Source of the DNA: Saxidomus purpurata
Taxonomy: Eukaryota > Mollusca > Bivalvia > Venerida > Veneridae
Assembly: GCA_022818135.1 (NCBI GenBank)
Contig: JAFMSR010000005.1
Span: forward strand, 37,173,996 to 37,237,995
Length of the DNA stretch: 64,000 nt
Direction of reading: 5' to 3'
Positions 10,022-21,513 of this stretch are shown piece by piece; position 1 is the stretch's first letter, and each line of letters opens with the position of its first letter. The notes under the pieces were generated by a model, which did not search any database, was not told the origin of the DNA, and saw only the letters and a program-made list of their open reading frames with translations. Made by a program: the position numbers and the translations under genes.

Positions 10022-11495
10022 ATTTGGATTGTTATGTTATTTCATGGGACTGTCTGTAGATTCTGCAGCCGGAATCGAAACCTGAAAATAAATGATGTCT
10101 TATGAAAAAAAGTCTTATTTTTCCACGTGCTTATTCGCTACAAATTTACGAAATAACAATGCCTATAAACACTAGACTAGTTTTTATCTAATTTTTATCT
10201 AACAAGCAGTATGTGAAATATTTAGGTGTCCGACAGATGATAACGGCAATCCGTACTGAGCTACTTATTCGAATAGAGTTATTGTTCGATCACTGTAAAT
10301 GGCCACTACAATAGCTTGTAAAAACGCTTATATCAAAATGTAAACAATGTCAATGATTCGTTTTATTTCAACTTATTTATTACTTCCAATCACTACTTTA
10401 CGAGCTTTTTTAAATGCTAGATTTGTTAAAACGGTATAAACGCTTTCATACCCTACTTGTAAATACTTTCATCATTGTCTACATATTGCAGTCCTTTTAA
10501 ATCCTTGTACCATTTGAAATAACATCAAGTTGGCATGTTTACTTTTTGTTCGAGGATTATTCCTGTTTAGAGGTAATAATAAGAATTTAATAGATATCCG
10601 AGCCGAAAGGTTGCCGCATGCTTTAATATTTATCAGCAGATGTGTAGTAATTTTGAATAACAAATCTTCAGCCCTGTCACATCTTAATTTGATCAAATTG
10701 ATAAGTTGAATTTTAGTATGACCTAGTATCAATGTATCAAGTAGGAATTTCGAAAACTTTACAGCGTAGATAAAGTCTGTCAAATAGCAATTTATTAGAC
10801 GAAATATCCAGCATGAATACAGGCAATATTTCAACTAGATGACAGAGTATTTAAATAAATAAAAAAATGACTTTCAACTAGGTATTAAGTCAGGGCTTCA
10901 ACTAATGCATGTTATCTATTTGGGTCACACCGTGGCAAACAGTTCTTTGTTGTATCCCTGTTGCCGACCTTAAAAGAATTCAATCCATCGTCTGATTCAA
11001 AGGTTTATTCTTTTCCATAACACTGATTTACGATAACGCATTTTGAATCATTTAGTTTATACCGAGTCGTGAAGAAGACTTTAACATGGTCGGTGCAGAT
11101 TCTAGTCCGGTTCATCGGTGGAAAAGGAAGTACTGGTGTTCTAACCAGATATGTGGGAGGTGATCCCTATTTAGGTTCAAACTCGTGCCTCCCGGGTGAA
11201 GCGACCAAAACCTCTCCACAGCTATTGCACCCTTTTTAGTGTTTCCAACCCATCTACAGATTTACTAGTTAGAAACCTAGAGGTAGTCTCACGTGTGTCG
11301 GTGCTATACAACGGACACGTAAACGAACTAAGGGGTCTATTCGTAAACGAGCTAGGATCTGGTTCCCGTATTCCCTTGTATCTACATCTGTCTCTTTAAC
11401 CTTCGCCTCACAGGGGTGCTGACAGTTTCACCCGAGCAGAAATCCTAGGGTCGATCGGGACTATAAAAAATACGACCCCGGGACTATTATATACA
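10022..11495. other. Upstream region of XKR copy 1, no gene seen
   Basis: Contains the presumed 5' UTR and splice acceptor of the XKR gene next to 10022-10083. Beyond that I see no coding signal. A 120-codon minus-strand frame at 10472-10834 has no recognisable domain. GGGTCG and CGACCC about 25 bp apart near 11450-11477 could pair. I find no counterpart of this region left of the gap at 21012. Confidence 0.55.
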
Positions 11496-11499
11496 GTCT

Positions 11500-11573
11500 G
11501 CCCGGTTAGCTCAATAGGTAGAGCACGAGACTTGTAATCTCGGGGTTGTGGGTTCGATTCCCGGGGCTGACCA
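11500..11573 (+). tRNA. tRNA-Thr(TGT)-like gene, imperfect acceptor stem; pseudogene or SINE head
   Basis: The anticodon arm CGAGA-CTTGTAA-TCTCG gives anticodon TGT (Thr). The D-arm pairs GCTC/GAGC. Both internal Pol III promoter boxes are intact: A box TAGCTCAATAGG and B box GGTTCGATTCC. With normal geometry the acceptor stem (GCCCGGT against GGCTGAC) has three mismatches; if the start is moved to 11496, GTCTGCCC pairs with GGGCTGAC except for one T-T, but four extra bases then precede the D-arm. The genomic sequence reads CCA at the end. A TATAAAAAA lies about 35 bp upstream. I favour a tRNA-derived SINE head or a decaying tRNA gene over a functional one; no body or tail repeat is visible downstream. 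Confidence 0.5.
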
Positions 11574-14500
11574 ACTAGAATTACTAACAGTCTTTCGGAC
11601 GACTCTTCGCTAACACTGCATCATACAAAATTTAATTATGCTGTCACATTTTTCTGGTACTGTTCTTTCAACCTCAATAATAATCAGTCTGACGTCGTTA
11701 GCCTATAGTCCGACACCAATACCGTATCAAGATGGAATATATCCAATACAATAGCGTGTAATCAATTATCAAACTAATATTTTACATGTCATAAGATTGT
11801 AAGTTCATGTACGTGTTTTTATATCGATATCATTTACACTTCTGCAAATGTGTTGCTTTCTTTTCAAAAGATCATGCAGATCACAAAGTATTGTTGCAAA
11901 AGTATTTTAATGTTTTATATCTCAAAGCAAAAGTATATCTCACTTAAAACAAAATTTAAGAAGACAACTTTTTCTCTTAATCAAATGGGGATTCGATATT
12001 ATAGATCGTGGTGTTTTCATAAGTAAAGAAATGGAATTTAACTGAAACACCACACAATAGTTTTGTCATTCTTAAACTTGATTACAAACAGAACTTATTT
12101 GTATTTGTACTGAAGCTAACAGTTAGTGTTGTTCTAACTATAAGTAACTTTGAATATAAATATGAAAATGTACTTACTTATTATCTACAAAGTCCAAATG
12201 TTAGTGTGTAATTAATTTCACACTTTAAATACATTGTAGTTAGATTTTCTGTTAAATTCGAATGACCGGTTACCATTAAGTCCTTCAAATATAATCTTAT
12301 CAAGTTATGCGGCTAATCCAAAAATGAAATAACATATGAACCAACGACAAATATTAATCCATCTATAAGTTTATTTTAATCTTAAATAAGTAAAATTTAC
12401 CTTTCAAGCGGATGGACACAAATAATATAAGTTAGGTAGTTATTTTTCGCAACTCTGAAACTTGAATACAATATTGACAGTATTACAGGAATATTTGGTC
12501 ACGTTATGCAAAACTGTTGTATGACTAAATAGTAAAACACGGCAAATACCTGGTTCTTGCTTACAATAGAAAAAATGTCAATGCAAAAAATCTTATACAT
12601 TGAAGTGAGGGGCTAAAAACTTCTTATTTGGAGGGCTGTCAACAATTGACACTAAGTAAAATAAGTCAACAATAGAAAATACTACACCGTGAATAATTAG
12701 GTATGAAAAAACTTTCGGCCAAAACAATCAACTTCATATACGCAAAATACCAACGCCTGTTTTACTTACCGTACATTAAATAAACCTAACACTATAATGG
12801 GAGAAGCATTGGGGGGGGTAAAAAAAAAAAAAAAGGGTGGTTGGTGGTGGTGGGTGGGGGTGAAGAATGCTTAAATGCTTAATAAAATTTTTTTTTTTTT
12901 TTTTCCTTTACAGCGAGTTCAATGACCATAAAAAGAAATTAAGCTAATTATAAATGTTAATAACTTCTAATTTTTGTAATTGAAATCTTTGCGCTTGAAA
13001 TTAGAAAACACATTTAAACTCAATGTAAAATCATAATAGTTAACCATTCATGCATTCATTAAATCAAATCTTAAAGCAAGTGTTCATTTTCCCTTTCTTT
13101 ATTGTATATACATTACATACAGAAAATAATTGAGAAAGGGTCAAAATATAATCATTCTTTAAACATTATATTCTTAATCATTGTGACCTGTATGTCTAAA
13201 TTTAGCTCTTGAACTAATTAGTACTACCGAAATAATTTCTTTCTGCAATTACTGTGTCATTCTACACCGTAATTGTACTACTTAAAGAAGAAACGAAAGT
13301 TATTCATATAGTAAAAATGCAATGAAATTATTGAATCATTAATATAATTACACCTGTAATTCTTTAATTACACGAGTGTAATTCTTTGAAATGAAAAAAA
13401 TAATTCTTAAATTATGAATTATGATCGAAAAACTGGTAGAGATGAAAGAGACATTTATAAAAATGACAGGAAATGTCACAATGTAAATTACATTGAAGTT
13501 AGTCATATGAATTGATAATTGCACTAATTAAATGGGCGTCTGTACTTGACAAATGACAAGATGCCTGCTCTATCTGCATACAACTGTCACTGCACGATTT
13601 GCTTAAGTGTGTTATGTGTACAGTATATTTCTGATATCTTAATATTCATGCCTTTTGTAAATAAAACAAAACGTCTTGGAAGCTTTACTCGTGCGAGTAT
13701 CTGCAGACAGTTTCGGTACAAATGTCGAAACGTTTGAATAGTTCACCGCCACGACTCCAATTCACAAATTAAAAATCATATCTGATTTGTTATCTAAATA
13801 GACAACATGCTTTAACTTGGGCAAATGCAGTGACCCGGTTCCATCCGATAAATATACAAACCATACAGAAAATATTTAAAACAAAAAACTGGTTTGGCTT
13901 TTAGGACTTTTCTCTACTTATTTCAAGTTATTTGTGTCAATTTTCAACAGGTTTGCTTTTTTACAAGCCTACACTGTATGCTGCGCCTCTTTCCTTGAAT
14001 ATAAGCTACAGTAATAAAAAACAATCAACATATTTCAAAACCTTTGGGACGCTGAACAAAAAAATGACGCATGAAATATTAACGCCAGGTAAACATTTGA
14101 TGTCAATGTCGATCAAATCGTCTGCCAATGATCTATATCGATGTAGTCATCGCCAACAACATTGCAGAGATCCCCCAAAGATAACCATCTTAATGAATTT
14201 TGTTCAATTCAGTGCATCTTTTGATCGCGACATGGAGGTTTTGATACATATCAGATTGATAAGGTTGGCAGATTTCTTTAATGATACAAAAATAAGCGTA
14301 CTAGATGAACAGTCTGTTTGAATATGTACAGGAGTTCGTCGTGTTCAAAGGCCAATAGATACCTATTGATATATGAAAATGTGAAAAATAAAATGTTATG
14401 AATAAAGCGTGCTTTTTTTCCTTTTTCCTACACAGGTGTTTGTGACTTTTGACATGTTAGCTACTGAGAAATCCGGATAAGATCAGTAATCTTCGATTTT

Positions 14501-15616
14501 AGAATAAAACTAAATATAGGTCTCTACGTAAAGTTCCTTCACTAGGGCACACTTCTCATTATTCATGTCAAAAATATGTTAGTTTTATAAAATAGACATG
14601 GCCTTCAGTCAAATTTACTGAATAATAAATATTGTCATTGACTTTACATCATTTTCCTTAGTTTTCATTCAATCTTTTCGTAGCCTGTGACAACAAACAA
14701 AAAGTGAATAAAAACACTTTCTTGTCTCTGAATAATATTAACATAACTTTGTTCCCGAACATCGTTTTGCACTCACCTGTCCATTGGCCCCCGGTCTAAT
14801 TTATTCATACCATCCAAAATATTTTAACAAGGACTGTCAATACTTTTCATTGCCCGTCATAAACTGTCATGTTCTGTTATATGTTTTTGAATGTTAGATA
14901 CGTCAATCTAGTGCAGGCAGATTGATCTGATAGACAAGCAATCTTTAAGGTTCATTTCGGAATAAGATATTGTGATTGCATTCTAAGAGACCAAGTATCA
15001 ACTTTAGAAATAAAGACTAATGAAATATGTTTACATCAATTGAACTAAATAAGTAAATGTGAAAACTACAATGCTTCAGTTAGCCAAGTTTAACGAAACT
15101 TTACAGCGCATAACGGAATGAGATAGGAACACGCTTATAATTACGTGACCTCATTAAGGGGCCAGAGATATACCATTGTAATGGTGTACACCTCAAGTCT
15201 TCTTACAATACTATAGACCCATCTACACAGTAAACATTGATGTAAAAAAAAGAGATTATCCTCTTTCGGGTGAAAGCTGGTGCGGTTTATCAATGATTAA
15301 TGTCGTCGCAAGAAATTTGTGCAGACATTTTGATTTTTCCAACAAATATCTTTCAAGAAAGAAAAGGCACGTTTGTCTCTTATTAGTTGATTGTAACCTC
15401 AACACAAGGACATTTTTTATCTTTTATCTGAGGTACATCATAAAATAATATAGAAATACAGAACTATGCGCACAGCATGTGTACATTTCGTTTCGTGTTG
15501 ACAAAAATCTTCCGCGTTCTCTCAGGTGGCTACCTGAAATAGAGGTCACACAAGGTCCCCGAAAGTCCAGATTTACTGATTAAAAGCTATTTAAATTATT
15601 TTATTTGTAAATAAAA
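11574..15616. other. AT-rich non-coding stretch
   Basis: No gene supported. Low-complexity tracts lie at about 12812-12905: a G8 run, an A14 run, GGT-rich DNA and a T16 run ending in CCTTTACAG. Small ORFs at 13546 and 13932 show no domain or codon pattern. Confidence 0.6.
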
Positions 15617-15695
15617 TGTTTGGGTTCTTTGTTAGACTCTAAAGGGGTCGGTAATCCCTTTTTACGTCTAACATGGCAACAAAAGAACCGAACAT
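15617..15695. repeat. Imperfect palindrome (hairpin)
   Basis: GTTAGAC-TCT-AAAGGGG and CCCTTTT-TAC-GTCTAAC face each other around an 8-base loop. The arms extend with interruptions through GGGTTCTTT on the left and AAAGAACCGAAC on the right. It resembles a small fold-back element, but no target duplication is evident. Confidence 0.55.
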
Positions 15696-17065
15696 AGAAC
15701 GAAAATTATTTTCAACGATGTTCTTTAAACTTTTGCTCAACGGGGTGTTGCTCCATACAAATATAGCTGGGATATACCCATGATTAAACACACAAAGTGA
15801 ACTGTAATTTTCTATTTAAGATCACTTTTTATATCCAATCCTGGTGTAATTTCGCTATAAAGTTAAGGTTTTCAATATTTAAATCTACTAAAATATTCAT
15901 CTCCCAAGCAAGGTTTACTAAACACCTGTCACTCTGCTTTGATTTACTGAGACGAAAAAAGATAGTTACAAAATTTCACAGCGTTCTTCAACAAACAAGC
16001 AGCCCTATATAAAGCCTGCTTACCATGACTTCCAGCTCTAGCTAGACATTGTCCGGTATGAAACTCCCTTGAAAATGCACTCATTAATGACAATCAGTTA
16101 TGCACCAGAGTCTGAAAAATTGGGAATTTTAAAGTCCTTACTTTGAATAATAATCAAGCCAAAATTTATTTTCATAGAATTTAATCAAACTTGGCATTTT
16201 GACTGAGAATCAAGTCTGAAACTTAAATCTTAGAACGTCATTGGCCTTGATTTTTAATCATCTGTCCTTCAAACAAAGCATTTTGTTATATTTTCTGATT
16301 TTCAAGAGCAGAAAATTCAAAATCAAGGCCGGTGATCTATGACTTTTTTTTCAGATTCTTGTTTCAAACGTATTCTCTGAAATGTTAAGGGATACGGACG
16401 TTATTTCTTTTACAAGGGATTATTGACTGTATGATGCACGTGCTTTTGGAAAAAGATTTCATTGGTGTATCATGATTTGTTACTAATTCCAGGTGACCAC
16501 TTGTTCAGTCACATATCACTAACGGAATTAACAAGAATATTGATAAAGAATTCAAATCTTTATAAATAATGACAAGAGAAATTGTAGTTCAACTGTCAAA
16601 GAAATTTGACAAAAAATTAAAATATCCTTTTACGATCAGTTTTGTATTGGAATCAGTTTGATGTCTTTGGACGTGTGGATAGAAGTCCCCCACGTTGAAC
16701 TGTGTAAAAGAACACTTTTTTACAGCCATTTGAATGATGGAGTACCCAGATAGAATCTTTAGTAAACATAATGTCAAGCAAAGTTAACATTCCTTATAAA
16801 ACCAACTAAAGTAACAATGAAGTTGAGACTATACATAGAAAAGTTTCACCCATTATTTATTTAATGGTAAAATTATACGATTTAAAAGGAAACTGTGTTT
16901 ATACAGTGTGACTTTGCACTTTGGTGTAGTACAATACCCTTCTGCATAAATCAAAGTTATTACAAAAACACGGAAAAAACACAAGAGGTGGTATTATGCT
17001 ACACAATGACTTGGTGGTTGTTTTTGAGGAAATTGACTATGTAGATTTATTTTAGTTTATAATAT
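15696..17065. other. Non-coding stretch, no gene seen
   Basis: Nothing beyond anonymous AT-rich DNA. Short frames such as 16589-16777 (minus) show no recognisable protein. Confidence 0.55.
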
Positions 17066-18131
17066 TGGAAGCCTTGGAGGGCCACTTTTGAGTTTCGACT
17101 TGCGGTTTTTTTTTTTTGACTTATGTTTTGTACGCCGTACTTTTACTATGCTAGAACACTGTATTGCCTCTTTGGCTTTTATTAAAACAATATAAACACG
17201 GCAACACTCAATAAATACAATTCTATTTAAAAGATTTTAATAAAATCAATTATATAATTATATATAAAAGTTACATCATTTGTGTCAATAGTAACAAAAT
17301 AAAACGTGTTTTAACACGCTTTTTGTTTTGACTTTTGACTTATTACTATGATTTATGACTTATTACTTTTGACTTTTGACTTATTACTTTTGACTTTGAC
17401 TTATTACTTATTACTTTTGACTATTGCCTTATATTATGAAAAAAGAAACCCTTTTTCCCCCCCCCCCCCCCCCCCCCCCCGCCCCCCCCCGGGGGGCCTC
17501 CGCGGCGGTTCGTTATCCTAACCTGCTACTGCCAATTTATAATACAGTTCCTTCATTAGTTGGGGGGCGGGGGGGGGGGCCCCCCCCCCCCTTTGAATTC
17601 TCGATTGTTTAGAAAGTCATTGTTAAAAAGAAGGCTCATGGTAGTAGATGTTGTACATATGTATGAGCTAGCTTTAAATAAAGAGATTATTATTATTATT
17701 ATTAGGGGGGGGGGGGGGGGGGGGGGGGGTTATTATTATTATTTATTATTATTTTAAGAAAGAGGACACCCACAAGGCCTCCCGGGGCGCGAGTTGCGTC
17801 GCCGCTACGCGGAGGCTCCCAAGGTCGCCTCCTGACGGCCGTCACGGCTCATTGATACTAAAAAAAGACAAAGACAAAAAGTAACTTAGTTCATTTATTT
17901 ACAGCAAACAAGTGTTACAGTGCTACGCACAAACACCATTTTAAAACCTTAATACAGGTTCGAATTCCAGTTTAATGTCACAGCAGACATTATGCCTTTT
18001 TGCAGTAGCATTCCCTTAAAGGTCTGAAGGGTAGGAGTCAAAAGTCAAAAGTCAAAAAGTTGAAAGTCAAAACTTAAAAAGTCAAAACACCCGTTAAGGC
18101 GAAACCCAAAAAGGGCCCCCCAAGGCTTCCA
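17066..18131. mobile_element. Terminal-inverted-repeat element with GACTTATTAC repeats and C/G homopolymers
   Basis: The left end TGGAAGCCTTGGAGGGCC and right end GGGGGGCCCTTTTTGGG (read inward from 18131 as TGGAAGCCTTGGGGGGCC) are inverted over about 35 bp with a few mismatches. Just inside both ends lie TTTTGACTTATTAC-type repeats (17330-17430; reverse orientation 18036-18085). The middle holds an AAATAAAGAG-(ATT)n tail at 17664-17704 typical of a LINE 3' end, plus long C and G runs. There is no transposase ORF. A target duplication could not be fixed; TAATA-like sequence flanks both sides. Confidence 0.65.
17455..17735. repeat. Poly-C / poly-G blocks
   Basis: Runs of about 20 and 10 C at 17457-17490 are followed by GGGGGG; G and C runs sit together at 17561-17591, and about 25 G at 17705-17729 are flanked by ATT repeats on both sides. 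Frames through them encode only Pro/Gly and are not genes. Such blocks can form G-quadruplex or i-motif structures and are also common assembly errors. Confidence 0.7.
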
Positions 18132-21011
18132 TAATAATAAGTTCATTCAAGCTCGATTGTTCAGAAAGTATATGGCTAATCCACTCAATCTCGCACACAG
18201 TGCCATGGAAATCCTGCTTATGATTATATAAGTGGTAGCACGATGGAGTTTTGAGCCGAAGATATCCGATTCTTGAATTAAAATACTTATCTTCTACTTC
18301 TCACTACTACTTATCTTCTACACTAAGCCTATATTTGTGACAAACGTTTTTAAGAAGTAAAACATTTTTCTCAATAACGTAAACAGTGAATAGTGTCGGG
18401 AACAAAAACAACGTCTGGGTTACAAAGAAATCCGAAAGCCAACTTAACTACATTTATCATGTATCCCTAGTCAGTTTTTCCCATGTCGTGAATTCAAATG
18501 AATATCATAAATTTTACTTCAAAAATAAAGCGACAGGACAAGAATAACCGCTACAGAGTTTTTTCATACTGCCTCAAAACAAAACCACACACCGCCTACA
18601 AGTGCCGCAAGTTACATTCTTACCCAAGATTTCCGCTTCAAAAGGAAAACATCGCAACATCTTTTTTTCTCAACACAACAATACACTCAATATGTTTTTT
18701 CTACATGAGTTGTCACAAGTATTGTTATGTCGAAACGTTTATGAAAGACGATCGTCATTTTATTATGCATTAACTCTGAACATTACTTTCCGCCACAACT
18801 GTCAATTAAATCACTGCGCTATGTTTTGCACGACACCAATTGTGTTTTTATGTGTTGTACTAAACGGGAGCAATGAATCGTTCGTTTCTTAAGATATTTT
18901 GCATGTTTGTGTACGTACATTAAGTGATAATTTACTTTGTAATTAAGACCAGTGTAGATCCTAAAAAGGCAAAGAACGAAACAAAAAATAGCTCAGTCAA
19001 ACTTCAGAATAGAAAAATATACAATGATTTTCTTGTACAAAAATAATTTCTTATAGCCAGTCTGGATATACAAGATGTTTCAAAATAGAACAATCCTGCT
19101 GACAATGTTTTAGTTTAGTTTATACTATTTTTTTTAGCTCGGTTGTGAAGAAAGTCTGTAGCTTATCGCGTCACTCTCGAGTTCGCTTCCTGGAAAAAAA
19201 CAGTACTGGTGGCCATGTCTTCTCAGGACGGTGCTCTCAGAAACATGAGAAACTATACATAGGCATTATTTAATTATTTAATATTAATGCATTCTTTCCG
19301 AATTACGCCAAGTGTACATCATCAAACGCTTGAATTATAACCTTCAGATGACGCTGACGGACATATTTGAGTTGGTCAACACAGGATTTATTATATCCGC
19401 GGTCAACATGAAGGTAATTTGTTGAGAAAGTGTGGGTGCGACTGCAGCCGGGACGGATCGCTGCGTCTATAACTAGTCTGTCTACCACGTGATTACTATG
19501 ACTGTTCCGATGGAATAAATCTTAGGATTTCGAAACGGTTCAATCATTTGGTACTCGGGGTCCCGACAGCCCTTAATTATAAGACACCAGTGGATTCTGG
19601 AGAGATTTGATAAACTTCATGCATTTTCAAAATCGAGATAAAAAAAAATAAAGCAGCATATAACTTAAACAAACTGCATGCTTGTTAACTATTCATTGTG
19701 TATATTGTAAAGTGGCAAATTGGTGACTCGGCTACCAAATAAAACAAAAACAAATACGTTTAGAGTTTTGTCAAATGTAAAATATACGATCTACATAAAT
19801 TCTAAGTACACTTATATGTTTCAATCAATCACCACTTCTTTGATTCATGAGAAAATTTAACTATTTGACAATAATATATTTATCGTTGTGTAATGAAAAA
19901 ATACAGGTAGGTAGCAATGCCATGTTTTCATTATGTAAATTGAATTGATATGATACTTGACACCGTAGTTTTAAGACTTTTTAAAGGTTTTTTTCATACT
20001 CGGCTCAGATTTGAGCATGACATATTTTTCACATGTACCTTAAAGAAGAACGAAAGAGAAGCACTTTTGAAAATGATTTAAAATGGTTATAGAAAACATT
20101 TTAAAAATATTTTACTACGAATTTATTACACATTTTAATTTTCACTGATTCAAAGTTTGAGCACGAAACTTGAGTCGAGCGTGAAAAAAAAAGTTTATAA
20201 TCACGGGGGCTGGTTTTCATCAATCCTCAGTGAAGTTGGAACGAAATGGACATCAATAAAATGTACTTTACTGTACTGTTTAACTTTCATATGAATATAT
20301 TGATCTAAATTTACCCTCAAGGGAATAAATTCCAAATAATCATAGATATAACCTCATTTATTTGCGTCATAAAGTCAATTATTACTGCTCAGCAGTGAAG
20401 TTCAAGACATCGGGCAAAAATTACACTATATATGTGAAATATCTAACTATTATAAATGACGTTAAACAAAACAAATTTAAAAATATGAATGTCATCAAAT
20501 GATTTCGATTTTAAGTTAAGTAATTATTGACAAGCAACTTCGTCATGTTTTTTTAGTCCAAACGTTAAAGCGTGTTAATCAGAATAAATATGCTTAAATC
20601 TCTGAAAACAATAACTGTAACATTTTTTACCTATGCACTATACGTAAGCTCAAAGTTGTTTTTATCAGGGAATTTAAGATTCGCTATTGTCATAAAATCA
20701 CAGCTAATTTACAAAATTTACTAACAAGAAATGAAACAAACCATTTCAAATAGTCCATATTATAGAGTTCATCCCATAGGCTTAAAATTCCACTGCTGTA
20801 TTGACCAACACGTTAGGCAAATATGAAATCTACTTGGTAGTTTAATAAAATACGCGCTTGTCAACATGGTTCTCGTTGATTGCTTCAGCGCGCTCATTCA
20901 TTCTTCACTCATCTAATTTACTGGACTATTTGACTATCGTTTATACCTGTGTCGCAGCGGGTCATACAATCTCTGATACTTTGGTTTCATTTATCAAACT
21001 TCACGGATCAA
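18132..21011. other. Non-coding stretch with a decayed SINE-like fragment
   Basis: At about 19135-19220 TAGCTCGGTTG and GAGTTCGCTTCC sit about 45 bp apart in A-box/B-box order, suggesting a worn tRNA-derived SINE. No gene is supported elsewhere. Left of the gap (20858-21011) the translation does not match the N-terminus of the XKR protein. Confidence 0.5.
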
Positions 21012-21511
21012 NNNNNNNNNNNNNNNNNNNNNNNNNNNNNNNNNNNNNNNNNNNNNNNNNNNNNNNNNNNNNNNNNNNNNNNNNNNNNNNNNNNNNNNNN
21101 NNNNNNNNNNNNNNNNNNNNNNNNNNNNNNNNNNNNNNNNNNNNNNNNNNNNNNNNNNNNNNNNNNNNNNNNNNNNNNNNNNNNNNNNNNNNNNNNNNNN
21201 NNNNNNNNNNNNNNNNNNNNNNNNNNNNNNNNNNNNNNNNNNNNNNNNNNNNNNNNNNNNNNNNNNNNNNNNNNNNNNNNNNNNNNNNNNNNNNNNNNNN
21301 NNNNNNNNNNNNNNNNNNNNNNNNNNNNNNNNNNNNNNNNNNNNNNNNNNNNNNNNNNNNNNNNNNNNNNNNNNNNNNNNNNNNNNNNNNNNNNNNNNNN
21401 NNNNNNNNNNNNNNNNNNNNNNNNNNNNNNNNNNNNNNNNNNNNNNNNNNNNNNNNNNNNNNNNNNNNNNNNNNNNNNNNNNNNNNNNNNNNNNNNNNNN
21501 NNNNNNNNNNN
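21012..21511. other. Assembly gap, 500 N
   Basis: Exactly 500 N, a nominal size. It falls inside the second XKR copy: the first roughly 270 codons, which need about 810 bp, should lie in it, so the true gap is larger if that copy is complete. Confidence 0.98.
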
Positions 21512-21513
21512 AC

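Noticed and set aside
10472..10834. 120-codon minus-strand ORF
   Set aside because: No domain, no similarity to known families that I can recall, and AT-rich composition matching non-coding neighbours.
17424..17757. Pro/Gly-rich ORFs
   Set aside because: Produced by poly-C and poly-G runs.
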